From assembly GCA_964594635.1 (NCBI GenBank), contig CAZQMV010000001.1, positions 310,001 through 374,000 of the forward strand: a DNA stretch of 64,000 bases, in the 5' to 3' direction. The translations under genes were made by a program, and so were the position numbers. Below, in pieces: positions 41,501-49,744 of this stretch. The DNA comes from Berkiella sp964594635. Lineage in GTDB: Bacteria > Pseudomonadota > Gammaproteobacteria > Berkiellales > Berkiellaceae. Below the pieces are notes generated by a model. It saw nothing but the letters and a program-made list of their open reading frames with translations, did no database searches and was not told where the DNA came from. Every line of letters starts with the position of its first letter. Position 1 is the stretch's first letter.

Positions 41501-43665
41501 ATTGCAATGGCAATGTTCGTAGCTTGTGGTGTATTCTGTGCTAGTAAATCATGTATTTTTTTAATGACACTTTGTTTGTCAATATTTGCGTCTAATTCCT
41601 GGTTGCGCAATAGTTTTGTGTCCTCTTTTTGCTTCGATCGTTCCCTAATAATATTGAAAACGGTTTTATTAATCGCAAGCACTTTGTCCGATGTTAAGAA
41701 AGGATATTTGTCTACTAATGCTTTTATTTGCCACGACAAATGTTGTAATCGTTGATTAGCATTAATATCATTGAATTGTGCCAAACGCTGCTTTTGCTCT
41801 TCGCTTAGTGCCGCGAGCACTTCTGCATCTTGATTGAGAGCAATAACTTTGCGTAGCATTGTAAATTCCTCATGTAAGTCAATCATGAATCGGCAGTACT
41901 TTTGAACCACTTTCACTTGTTTAGGTTCTAATGTTAGGAGGTCTAATTTTTCAATATCTGTTTTGCTTAAAGTAGAATCGCCTTCGAAACGATCAGCATC
42001 ATATGGGACACCCTGCCCAATATTTTTAGAATGATAAAAGTCGTCATAGGTTTGACTTGGATTGCGATATTTAATATACCAGTTGATAAAAGCAAATTTA
42101 CCACTATCTTCAATGAGCTTCTTTTTATGCGGCGTTAATGTAAACTCTAATGTGCCAACACCTTCTGTATAAATGAGCGAAGTTTGTCTATCAAAAACAT
42201 CTCTTTTTCGGTCATCTAGATCACTAGTTGCAGTATCTCCTAAATAGTTCTTTTTTAAAACTGCCGCCAGGTTCCAAAATGTACTTTTTCCCAACTGCGT
42301 ATCTATTGTTCTGCGTTCAAAGTCCTCATCACCATTTTGAGTTACCGCTGTAGATCGGCCATGGGCACGTTGCTTTAACACATGTAATCGCTTTGTCATG
42401 GGGGTTTTGCTTTCGTCAAATCCCTTGAGTGAGCTAGTAAGACTAAAACCATAGCTAGAGGGATTCTGTTGAACACTGCTTCCTGAGGCATCTTTACAGG
42501 TGGGTTTTTGATAAGCAGGATTTTCTGGATCTGAGTTAAGCTCATCGATTGGATAGTTATTTAATATCCCACCATCAGCATATCGTCCATGAATATCACC
42601 GTCTCTTATTCGTTTATCTGTGCGAGCAATGCTTTTTCCATATTTAACATCAAATTGTTCCCAAGCAATCGGAAATGACATTGAAGCTCTAACGGCATCT
42701 GCAATTCTGATATGGGGCGTTTCACGTGCTGAGAACACGACTTTTTTGCTCTCTGGTGAAACCATCGTTCCCATAAAGACCATTTCAGGTGCAGGAAGCC
42801 CACGCGCTATATACCATTCTTGCATTTCAATAAAAGTGATATCAGGATCGCCAAATACCATTGCACACTGTGATTTAGCCCAATTGTGGAAGGCAACACC
42901 GCTATGAACAAATAATTGAGTTGCTGCTGCATAGGCTTGTGAAGCAACCATACCACCTGCTTTTGCCCCAAACTTAGAAGGATTATAATCGGCAAGATCT
43001 TGAAAATTCATCGCACTTGAAATGGCATCAAATTGTTCGGAGTTATAACCTAAGCCCATCATAAAGGATGTAATGGCACCGGCAGAGGCACCACAGTATG
43101 TTTTGGTTGTGTCGGTCACACCCAACATGTCCATGGCTTTATATGTTCCAGCATATGCCGCGCCCTTTGCACCACCGCCTTGTATCGCGCAACGTGTTAA
43201 AGGTGGCATGGGTGCTTTGTCTGCGCCTTTCTTGCTTCCTAAGTCACGGATAAGCTTTAAGATGAGATCGCTATCGCCAAACCGTGATTCGTCTTCAAAT
43301 ATATTACAAAAATTATTAATGACATTATCACTGGGTTGCTCAACGGATGGTTGCGCTCGATTGAAACTGGGCACAAATTTGCGTGGTGGTGGTGCTAGTC
43401 TTTGTGCCGGTTTTAATTTTTGTAATAAAGCATTTAATGTTTCTACAACAATTTGATTAGGCGACTTCACAGCACTGCTACTTGCTGATCCAAAATATAA
43501 CTTTACACAAAGTTCGTCGATTTGTTGCCTGGCAGCTTGATCTGTTTTTGCAATTGCTTCTAATTCTATTAGGATTTGAAGAGCTTCTTCAAGATCTTGG
43601 TCAGTGGGTTCTGCATCGATTAGTTCTTGTAATTGTTTCAATGTTGATTCAATGCCACTTAGCAT
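38518..43665 (-). CDS. Giant patatin-like phospholipase with ankyrin/repeat C-terminus
   Basis: The protein has 1715 residues. Residues 1-60 form a helical coiled segment and 85-110 are Pro-rich. The patatin domain has GGGAKGAAYAG at 163-173, the nucleophile motif GASAG with Ser194 and the catalytic ADGG at about 362-365 (ADGGILNNYPIDEL). The chain then continues with helices and ankyrin-type motifs (GKNALHICVDE, HLLHYVIEHG, KTLLYLAVEHNN). From about residue 1120 four super-repeats of 120-145 residues follow (GKTxLHYL ... NGNTxLRxII ... RxDGxxDLEYL). Basic residues end the protein (KKTRKHVLGKQ). There is no signal peptide, so export would need a secretion system such as type IV. This is a strong effector candidate, but its substrate is unknown. 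Confidence 0.85.
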   Translation of the reverse strand: MLSGIESTLKQLQELIDAEPTDQDLEEALQILIELEAIAKTDQAARQQIDELCVKLYFGSASSSAVKSPNQIVVETLNALLQKLKPAQRLAPPPRKFVPSFNRAQPSVEQPSDNVINNFCNIFEDESRFGDSDLILKLIRDLGSKKGADKAPMPPLTRCAIQGGGAKGAAYAGTYKAMDMLGVTDTTKTYCGASAGAITSFMMGLGYNSEQFDAISSAMNFQDLADYNPSKFGAKAGGMVASQAYAAATQLFVHSGVAFHNWAKSQCAMVFGDPDITFIEMQEWYIARGLPAPEMVFMGTMVSPESKKVVFSARETPHIRIADAVRASMSFPIAWEQFDVKYGKSIARTDKRIRDGDIHGRYADGGILNNYPIDELNSDPENPAYQKPTCKDASGSSVQQNPSSYGFSLTSSLKGFDESKTPMTKRLHVLKQRAHGRSTAVTQNGDEDFERRTIDTQLGKSTFWNLAAVLKKNYLGDTATSDLDDRKRDVFDRQTSLIYTEGVGTLEFTLTPHKKKLIEDSGKFAFINWYIKYRNPSQTYDDFYHSKNIGQGVPYDADRFEGDSTLSKTDIEKLDLLTLEPKQVKVVQKYCRFMIDLHEEFTMLRKVIALNQDAEVLAALSEEQKQRLAQFNDINANQRLQHLSWQIKALVDKYPFLTSDKVLAINKTVFNIIRERSKQKEDTKLLRNQELDANIDKQSVIKKIHDLLAQNTPQATNIAIAIFKGQMSSMFDLMKRDPSLFGALSQRCNALQLEDLLENLRTTAHQLDQQERSWHGNFGLLRKLENETLENFAARFQMFMYNFAIPSPLEVAIAQRDKDKIQFILAHKSKLKYFIAQIPYFDPLKPNKNGKNALHICVDEKDFDTFRQIIVDTKPDNLPFAKNGQHLLHYVIEHGSAEFISQLFTNKYTVKWIKNVIQASSNSNPEFCSRFGCGETLREQIIRIAATKDFALDFKTISDVLQLKSPIHADVVKLYDPLVDSSVNQKDEQYLQGFLKKNVDPTNIPDFSPAQALRCLTLPDANSKILLELAAADESESKQHLELALKLINICKKDPLVKAKLSELYKVKFADDKTLLYLAVEHNNAAFASECLDNHSSIDDAGPFQENSSVLTCAAKRGDFAFIEKLMNSKLPYARSIADKSGKNALHYLAMNPDCPSELYCKLASKQAILTAAQYLKIDLPDSDGMTPFDYLIENNRYDIINEIMSQKTKLTWHIDDYFNIFNIRADGKTSLQYLVEKAAVDPSYKPLLQLALKSVSKSGLSVQDSNGKTVLHYLAESDKEIISAEDFNKYLLKGNQGILPTLGYETSATYQQLTNAEDNNGNSILRSIINNKRQDIIEYLQKNWKGWHLNAIFDLQSIRSDGLSDFEYLMINGNLLPEELFLTINSALPPSMQRDEEGHTKLHKLIDEPKSADKFWDMLTDGITTWSPTTFRESAKDYQVQTSLLDLENQTVLRHIIKANRFDILDMLAKKTGSKVAGMLATSGARWYLDHYFDMTLTDENGVSDLEYASKHASPEVKNTLFSRLSPDCLTHAMARNDSRGWTPLHYVASDPKINPTAFWELINRGQGQGNEIVYRERTNVEDINGNTPFRLLIDNNRMDVLKELAKHCGSSGLTLRKWWLDHYINLEVKRPDGMNDLEYLIFKAKKDPSLKAFVELVKSKTSSDPFDKASTSVERNYEQFAIQVAELEERKAAQAALEPDTDKKTRKHVLGKQ

Positions 43666-44093
43666 ACCTGTACCTCTTACTGATCTTAATTGAAGGTTAT
43701 ATCGTTTTCTCCATTATTAGATAGACGACATTTTGGTTTTGAAAGTTCAATTGCCCGCATAATCAAAGTGAGTGGATATGCACGGGTTTAGATAAGCGAT
43801 AACGTTGCCGTGATGAGCTGCCAGCTCTGGTAGCAGCTGTTCGACAGGCTGAAAGATTTGCAATAGATTGAGTGATACTGCACTTTATATAAATAAGGTA
43901 AGATTTATTCATTTTTGTTTCTTTCAGCTAAATGATTGATGTGAATAAAATTAATACAATAAAGATGCTTTATGCCTTTTTAAGTAATCATATATTAATT
44001 AAAAAGTTAGTTAATAGACTCATGAATATTTTCTTGATCTGGCATAAATCACGATGTATCCTTAGCATCTTTTCTAACTTATGAGAATTTTAC
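43666..44093. other. Intergenic region between divergent patatin-ankyrin and ankyrin genes
   Basis: No coding frame or clear hairpin terminator was seen; it should contain both divergent promoters. The sequence is AT-rich with a GC-richer patch near 43805-43855 (GATGAGCTGCCAGCTCTGG region) of unknown meaning. Confidence 0.45.
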
Positions 44094-44855
44094 ATGGCAA
44101 GACTCATTGATTTGATTGCTGAAAAGAATAATGATGAAGCACTAAAACTGATTCCTACATTATCATCAGACGAACTACAGAAAAAATTTAGTAGCGAAGG
44201 ATTTGAAGGATACACAGCATTACATATTGCTGCGTTACTTGGATTAGATCAAATTGTTAAGTCATTAATTGACCATGACGCGGATCCTCGCGCAAGAGAT
44301 AACATCAATCGTACACCCATGCATTATGCTGCAGAAGCTTGTGATGGCGTTAGCTCACAAAGCAAACTGCAGGTCATTCGTTATCTTCATCAAGCAGAAT
44401 CTTTTTTAGTATTTGATACAGATAAAGCATTAGATACGCCACTACATCTTGCTGCTTTGCATGGTCAAAGTGATTTGGTGAAATATTTGCTAGATCTAGG
44501 CAGCATGCCTTACAAAAAAAATAAGGCAGGACTGGTTCCTCGTGAGTTAGTACCTACTGCACAAGTTGACCTGATCAATCTACTGAGAAAAAGTGAAATG
44601 ACACTTACTCTTATTGCGTTACGTGCACATAAAAATCGTTCTGATGAATCCCAAAGAGCATTAACTGAAAAATTACCTGATCCTCTTCTGGAGCAATACG
44701 TTGTTCTTGATGAACCTGCACCCAGACTTGCCGTTTGGTGCTTTAACCAAGCTCGTGAACAAGAAGAGGCACAAAGATTACTTCAGCTAGAGAATGATCT
44801 ATCGGCAGATGAAATCACAGAAAGACTATCAAAAGTGTCTATAATGCCTAATTAA
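44094..44855 (+). CDS. Ankyrin-repeat protein
   Basis: The protein has 253 residues. It contains three clear ankyrin units near residues 36-165: YTALHIAALLGLDQIVKSLI, RTPMHYAAEACDG, and DTPLHLAALHGQSDLVKYLL. A weaker cap flanks each side. The C-terminal 90 residues are helical and unrelated. No signal peptide is present. Ankyrin proteins of intracellular bacteria often act in the host, although this one could be intrabacterial. It is a stand-alone gene, 80 bp before the TM2 gene. Confidence 0.82.
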   Translation: MARLIDLIAEKNNDEALKLIPTLSSDELQKKFSSEGFEGYTALHIAALLGLDQIVKSLIDHDADPRARDNINRTPMHYAAEACDGVSSQSKLQVIRYLHQAESFLVFDTDKALDTPLHLAALHGQSDLVKYLLDLGSMPYKKNKAGLVPRELVPTAQVDLINLLRKSEMTLTLIALRAHKNRSDESQRALTEKLPDPLLEQYVVLDEPAPRLAVWCFNQAREQEEAQRLLQLENDLSADEITERLSKVSIMPN

Positions 44856-44935
44856 GTGCCTTCTTGGATTATATACACCTGAAAAAGTCAGCAATGAACT
44901 ATATTTCATGAATAATTCTTTGTTTAGGAATTGTC

Positions 44936-45808
44936 ATGGCAGAACCACTCTTTTGCTCGCAATGTAGGGCGGATCTTGAAATAGGCTCACAGTTTTGCAA
45001 TAAATGTGGCCATAAAGTGGGCACGATATCTGCAGTCGTGCGCGAAGGCACTTATCCTAACAACAGATCTATTTCTCAAAAATCAGCATTAACTGCATTG
45101 CTATTATGCATATTCCTTGGAACATTTGGGATCCACCGCTTTTACGTGGGTAAAATTGGTACTGGAATATTAATGCTATTAACCTTGGGGGGGGTAGGAA
45201 TTTGGGTATTAGTTGATTTAATCATCATTGCCAGTTGTGAATTTAGAGATAGTGAAGGCAAGGTACTTGAATTTTCAAGAGTCCAGGGGGCACAGGGATC
45301 AAGTTCACTGTTAAAGCGGGTATTGACGATTGTGGGTATTATCTTAGCGGTATTTTTTCTATACATTGGATTGATCTTCTATTTTGTTTTTGCTGCTACA
45401 AGCGATTTGGTAGCGACGGTTGAAAATCAACTCAATGCTCTGCGTACAGATGATGTCTCAAAAGCTTATTCCTATACATCCAGTGGATTTCGTAAGGCGA
45501 CCTCTTTTGACGATTTCAAAGAGTTTTTGGATCAAGCACCCATACTGAAAGATCATGTCAAGGTATGGATCCCCTCAAGAAGTATAAAAAATAATGTAGG
45601 TGAAATCACTGCCAAGTTACAAGCCAGTAATGGCAGTACCGTGACCGTGGAATTTGATTTAATTAAAGAGAATGATGAATGGAAAATTTCTAATATTCAT
45701 GTCGAGCCCCAAAGGGAATTTAACTCCGAGGAACATGTAAAGGAAACTGATGCTTCTTCATATCTTGGTTCTATTCTCGCAGCAGCGCGTTTACCGCATT
45801 ATCGGTAA
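44936..45808 (+). CDS. Zinc-ribbon, TM2-domain and DUF4864-like membrane protein, 3' end rearranged
   Basis: The protein has 290 residues. The N-terminal zinc ribbon has two CxxC pairs (FCSQCRADLE, FCNKCGHKVG). A TM2 domain follows (FLGTFGIHRFYVGKIGTGIL, then a helix), then another helix (residues 120-150) and a periplasmic DUF4864-like domain (LVATVENQLNALRTDDVSKAYSY). The last about 13 residues (LGSILAAARLPHYR) are simply the antisense of the integrase C-terminus at 45771. An integration event has therefore probably replaced the natural 3' end. The role is unknown; TM2 proteins are often membrane sensors or scaffolds. Confidence 0.75.
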   Translation: MAEPLFCSQCRADLEIGSQFCNKCGHKVGTISAVVREGTYPNNRSISQKSALTALLLCIFLGTFGIHRFYVGKIGTGILMLLTLGGVGIWVLVDLIIIASCEFRDSEGKVLEFSRVQGAQGSSSLLKRVLTIVGIILAVFFLYIGLIFYFVFAATSDLVATVENQLNALRTDDVSKAYSYTSSGFRKATSFDDFKEFLDQAPILKDHVKVWIPSRSIKNNVGEITAKLQASNGSTVTVEFDLIKENDEWKISNIHVEPQREFNSEEHVKETDASSYLGSILAAARLPHYR

Positions 45809-46757
45809 ACCGCTGCCCTTCTTCGATATAGCCATAAACTGTTCCTTCATGCCGCCATCGTCCTTGACGCATAATTGCAACCATTGGTACTCCTTTTTTG
45901 CTAGCGGCAGTCGCAAATCCTCTTCGTAAACTATGACCACTGAAATTTTCTGGATTGGGCAGTTGTGTTTCAGTTGCGACCTTTTTAAGAATGTGATTTA
46001 CGCTAAGCGGTGTTAAAGCATTATTTTGGATCTGTTGATGTTTATTAATGGCGCGAAATACGGGGCCTTGTCGTTGCTTTGAAATGGCCTGCCATTGCTG
46101 TAAGGCAACAACTGGGCACAACTCTCCCCTACCATAAGGTATCGCGCAGGTTTGCCCTTCCCCACTTTGATCGGTTTTAGAGCGTGAGATCATAATCGTG
46201 ATCCCCTCATCAAGAAATTGGATGTCCTCCCATTTGATGGCCACCAATTCCGAGCGGCGCAACGCTCCAAAAAAACCAATGAGGATCAGTGCGCGATTAC
46301 GAGTATCACTTAGACTGCCACGCGCATTTAAAATAGTAGAAATAATGTTAAGTTGATCTAATGACAAGGCGGCTGCCTTCACCACTTGTTTACCATGTAT
46401 TCGCGCTATGCCAGATAGTGTTTTGCGGATCAAAGGATGCGATGTGGGATCAGGGAAGCCTTGGTAAGTGTGCCAATGCTTGATTGCCGTTAATCTTCTT
46501 TTTAAGGTTTGCGGCTTAAGATTGTTTGCCTGCTTCTGTAGATAATTTAATAACACGCTGGTGTTTGCTGGAAGCAACCCCCCTTCACTCATAAAGTGGC
46601 GGATGTCCTGTTGATAAGCTTTGCGGGTGTTGTTGCTGGTAGCAGCATGAAGATACGTTTGTATTTCACTTGTGATTTTCAGGCTCTGGTTTATCCGGGG
46701 ACTGTCCGGCGTAGCTTCTTTAGAAGCGAAGACGGATGGATGTCCTATCTTATTCAT
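45771..46757 (-). CDS. Tyrosine-type site-specific recombinase/integrase
   Basis: The protein has 328 residues. The core-binding domain covers residues 30-120 (TYLHAATSNNTRKAYQQDIRHF). The catalytic residues are Arg in FGALRRSELVAI, Lys in SRSKTDQ, His-x-x-Arg in SGHSLRRGFATAASK, His/Trp in MRQGRWRH and Tyr in GTVYGYIEEG. The first 15 residues (HPSVFASKEATPDSP) are encoded by one copy of a palindromic repeat, so the real start may lie further in. It is divergent from the kfrA-like gene, and its 3' end runs over the TM2 gene end. Confidence 0.88.
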   Translation of the reverse strand: MNKIGHPSVFASKEATPDSPRINQSLKITSEIQTYLHAATSNNTRKAYQQDIRHFMSEGGLLPANTSVLLNYLQKQANNLKPQTLKRRLTAIKHWHTYQGFPDPTSHPLIRKTLSGIARIHGKQVVKAAALSLDQLNIISTILNARGSLSDTRNRALILIGFFGALRRSELVAIKWEDIQFLDEGITIMISRSKTDQSGEGQTCAIPYGRGELCPVVALQQWQAISKQRQGPVFRAINKHQQIQNNALTPLSVNHILKKVATETQLPNPENFSGHSLRRGFATAASKKGVPMVAIMRQGRWRHEGTVYGYIEEGQRFTDNAVNALLRE

Positions 46758-46797
46758 TTATCTCATGTCCGGCGTAACCTTTTAGGCGAAGACGGAT
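46703..46797. repeat. Two direct copies of a palindromic repeat at the integrase start
   Basis: Copy A (46703-46737) contains TGTCCGGCGTA, the perfect stem GCTTCTTTAGAAGC and GAAGACGGAT. Copy B (46766-46797) reads TGTCCGGCGTAACCTTTTAG then GCGAAGACGGAT. Both are imperfect palindromes with the same outer arms. They may be members of a dispersed family or a recombination target of the integrase. Confidence 0.75.
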
Positions 46798-46820
46798 AAT
46801 TTATCACACTCCTTTTCTTG

Positions 46821-46852
46821 TAGCTATCGATAAGCTTGATTATCGATAGCTA
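46821..46852. promoter_or_regulatory. Perfect 13-bp inverted repeat between integrase and kfrA-like genes
   Basis: Arms TAGCTATCGATAA and TTATCGATAGCTA enclose a six-base spacer (GCTTGA). No T run follows, so it is more likely a protein-binding site (KfrA operator) or recombination site than a terminator. Confidence 0.65.
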
Positions 46853-46877
46853 GATTATAACTTTTGGATGTCCATTT

Positions 46878-46906
46878 TTGCAAAATAAGATATGTTAATA
46901 CATAAT
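46878..46906 (+). promoter_or_regulatory. Promoter of the kfrA-like gene
   Basis: TTGCAA and CATAAT are separated by 17 bp. An inverted repeat ATGTTA / TAACAT spans the -10 box (46892-46915) and may be a second operator. Confidence 0.6.
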
Positions 46907-46944
46907 ACGTAACATGATATGAAATTAAAAAAATAGGATCTAAA

Positions 46945-47964
46945 ATGGGACGTATCGGGATTGGATTCGAAGAAGTGGCAGAAGCAGCCTTGCAACTTCA
47001 AGCACAGGGCAAAGTTGCCACGGTTGATGCGGTGCGCAATATCCTGGGAACCGGTAGTAAAACCACGATTAGTCATCATTTGAAACAATGGAAAGCAGAA
47101 TTTGGTACACCTCAAGGTGCGTTGCCTGCTGATCTATTAACAGTCGTCACAGGGTTATGGGAACGGTTACAAGCAGAAACCAATCTTAGGATAGAGGTAG
47201 TCACTGAGGAACATAATTCTGAGTGTGAAAACTTACAATCAACCTTAAATGACGTTCAACAAATGTTAATGGCCAGCGAACACCAATACAGCGAACTTGA
47301 TGAACGCTATCAGGCAGAATGTAAACGAACTGAGAATCTAGAAACCGAATACCGTCAAATTAAACAAGCGTTTATGCAGTTACAAGAACGCTATACCGCC
47401 TCTAACAACCAATTAGTCGATGCTAAGGCTGAAAATAGTCGATTACATCAATTAGCGAGTCAGATCCAAACCAATTTAGAGCACTACCAGCAAGCGATTG
47501 AACAGTTGCGAATTGAGCAGACTTTAGAGAATGAGAAACAAACAGCAATTCATCACCAACAGTTAACGCTTCAAACCGATAAAGCGAATGCGCTGTCTTA
47601 TGAGTTAGATAATAAGTCAAAACTGCTTGAAGGGTTAAACAGTGAGTTGTTCGAAGTTAGAAATCTAGTCGAGGTTTTACGTGGAACCTCCCATCAACAT
47701 GAAAATGACAAACTCATCAGTCAAGAACGTGTTAAGCATCTAGAGCAGGTATTAAAAGAAAAAATATCTCTTGAAGAGGTTGAGAAAACTGAAATGGAAA
47801 CGCTCAAATTGCATTTATCGCAATTGCTGCAACAAAATCAGCGCTTACAGACAACCATCGAGCACCTATTAAAAAAACAAGAAAATCTTGAAGGCGAAAA
47901 AGTAGTGCTAAAGAAGGAAAATAATCAATTACAGTTGGAGATCCTGCAATCAGAAGGTACTTAA
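46945..47964 (+). CDS. KfrA-like DNA-binding coiled-coil protein
   Basis: The protein has 339 residues. The KfrA N-terminal helix-turn-helix is IGFEEVAEAALQLQAQGK followed by VDAVRNILGTGSKTTISHHL. Residues 90 to the end form an almost continuous coiled coil (heptads rich in Glu, Gln and Leu). KfrA proteins are plasmid-borne autorepressors linked to partition and nucleoid-like binding. ATG follows AGGAT. Presence beside an integrase and palindromes suggests a plasmid- or phage-derived module. Confidence 0.8.
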   Translation: MGRIGIGFEEVAEAALQLQAQGKVATVDAVRNILGTGSKTTISHHLKQWKAEFGTPQGALPADLLTVVTGLWERLQAETNLRIEVVTEEHNSECENLQSTLNDVQQMLMASEHQYSELDERYQAECKRTENLETEYRQIKQAFMQLQERYTASNNQLVDAKAENSRLHQLASQIQTNLEHYQQAIEQLRIEQTLENEKQTAIHHQQLTLQTDKANALSYELDNKSKLLEGLNSELFEVRNLVEVLRGTSHQHENDKLISQERVKHLEQVLKEKISLEEVEKTEMETLKLHLSQLLQQNQRLQTTIEHLLKKQENLEGEKVVLKKENNQLQLEILQSEGT

Positions 47965-48015
47965 CGCGAGCCTCGTGCTATCATTTGCTATACTCATTTA
48001 TTTAAGGAGACAGGC

Positions 48016-48522
48016 ATGGAACCAAGATATAAACGTATTTTTATTGTAGGGCACTCTGGCTCTGGTAAAGGCGTGTTAGCAAAGGCTTTAGCAGAAAAGT
48101 TAAGTTGGAAGCATTTAGATGCAGATTTTGCCTTGAGCCCCTCGATCGGTTGGCCAATGAATGAGGTTTTAGGCGATGAAGGTGAGCTTTCATTTTATGA
48201 ATGTTTAGGTGAAGTGCTTACCCATCAGAAAAACCAAGATAATATTATTGTGACTACCGATGACAGCATTATATGCTCCAAGAAAAATCGTGAAATGCTC
48301 CTTCCTGAATTTGTTGTTTATCTTAAGGTTAGCGTGCCTGTACAACTTGAACGTATCACTCATAACCGCCCGCTATTATCATCCGATGGGTATGATTTAT
48401 TTTTGAATAAACTACACATTGAGCGCGACATGCATTATGAGGAAGTAGCAAAGTTAACCTGCAATTCAGATGAAAATGACTTAGATGGTCATATCAAAGC
48501 CGTGATCAAAGCCTTACAATAG
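48016..48522 (+). CDS. Shikimate-kinase-like P-loop kinase
   Basis: The protein has 168 residues. Walker A is GHSGSGKGVLAKALAEKL with substrate-loop context LSWKHLDADFALSPSIGW (the aspartate pair of shikimate/adenylate kinases). A later arginine-rich lid is ITHNRPLL. It resembles AroK/gluconate kinase size and fold, but the shikimate-specific motif (GGG-x(n)-R) is not seen. The substrate is uncertain. ATG follows AAGGAGA, 51 bp after the kfrA-like gene. Confidence 0.72.
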   Translation: MEPRYKRIFIVGHSGSGKGVLAKALAEKLSWKHLDADFALSPSIGWPMNEVLGDEGELSFYECLGEVLTHQKNQDNIIVTTDDSIICSKKNREMLLPEFVVYLKVSVPVQLERITHNRPLLSSDGYDLFLNKLHIERDMHYEEVAKLTCNSDENDLDGHIKAVIKALQ

Positions 48523-48537
48523 TTTGTGTCTCATTTC

Positions 48538-49656
48538 TTAAATACCTCTTGAACGCAAGAGTTCATTTGTATGATTGGCAATCACCCACTCTTCATCTGT
48601 TGGGATCACCATCACTGCGGGGTGGCCAAGCCAATCCAGACTATCAGAAACTGCTTCTCGGATAGTTGCCGCATTTTCACCAATGCCGCCAGTAAAGATA
48701 AGCAAATCTAAACCTTCCAGAGCGGCTGCTAATGAACCGATCTCTCTTTTGATGCGGTAGATAAATAATTCAATTGCCTCATGCGCATCATGAGATTTAT
48801 TTTCCAGAAGTACCTGCATGTTATTGCTAATACCAGAGACACCTAAAAGCCCTGATTCATAATAAAGCAGTTTTTCAACCTCTTTAGCAGTCATGTTTTT
48901 AAACTGCATCAAATACAGCAGCACACCAGGATCGATTGAACCACAACGCGTTCCCATCACTAAACCATCTAACGTTGAAAATCCCATTGTGCTGGCAATA
49001 CTTACGCCATTTTTAATTGCACACAAGCTTGAACCATTGCCTAAATGTGCCACAATGATCCGTTGACGATATTTTTCAGGAAGGTTATCTTTAACTTTTG
49101 AAATAATGTATTCATAGGATAATCCATGAAATCCATAACGACGTACCCCCTCCTCTGTTAACTCACGAGGAATGGCAAATTGATCCGCAATTGCTGGATG
49201 AGTATAGTGAAATGCCGTATCAAAACAGGCAACTTGCAACATTTTGGGATATTTTTTTAAAATAGCTTCGATTGCAGCCACATTATAAGGCTGATGCAGA
49301 GGAGCAAATGGAATAAGCGTTTTAAGATAGTCAATGACCTCTGAAGTAATTTTAATCGGATTGTGGTAACGCTTCCCACCGTGTACTATGCGATGTCCTA
49401 CGGCAACTAGCTCTGAATCGTTTGTCTTTAGCTTTGATAAGAGTAAATCATAAAAATAATCATAATCGTGATCTTTTTCATAAGTTTCATGAAAAACAAC
49501 TTGTTTATGATGATTGCGGATTTTAAATACAGGTGCTGTATTTATATTCTCGATTGAACCTTCATTGATCTTTTGTAATTGGTTTTGAACAGCATAGGCT
49601 GCAAATTTAATACTGGATGAACCTGCATTCAGTGTTAGCAACATTTTATTCTTCAT
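48538..49656 (-). CDS. ackA: Acetate kinase
   Basis: The protein has 372 residues. It begins with LTLNAGSSSIKFA, the ASKHA-family phosphate-1 loop. The HRIVHGGKRY active-site histidine and arginine, the CFDTAFHYTHP block, YGFHGLSYEYI and the adenosine loop FTGGIGENAATIR are present. It is slightly shorter than usual (about 400). It interconverts acetyl phosphate and ADP with acetate and ATP. The phosphotransacetylase partner lies at 51141 on the other strand, with the PHB depolymerase gene between. Confidence 0.94.
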   Translation of the reverse strand: MKNKMLLTLNAGSSSIKFAAYAVQNQLQKINEGSIENINTAPVFKIRNHHKQVVFHETYEKDHDYDYFYDLLLSKLKTNDSELVAVGHRIVHGGKRYHNPIKITSEVIDYLKTLIPFAPLHQPYNVAAIEAILKKYPKMLQVACFDTAFHYTHPAIADQFAIPRELTEEGVRRYGFHGLSYEYIISKVKDNLPEKYRQRIIVAHLGNGSSLCAIKNGVSIASTMGFSTLDGLVMGTRCGSIDPGVLLYLMQFKNMTAKEVEKLLYYESGLLGVSGISNNMQVLLENKSHDAHEAIELFIYRIKREIGSLAAALEGLDLLIFTGGIGENAATIREAVSDSLDWLGHPAVMVIPTDEEWVIANHTNELLRSRGI

Positions 49657-49744
49657 TTACTTACCTTTTAGGCACCATTGCCGAATATGATCGTATATAA
49701 ATAGCATAAGCTGTTTTGGCTATATTTTCTCAGAGGTATACCAT

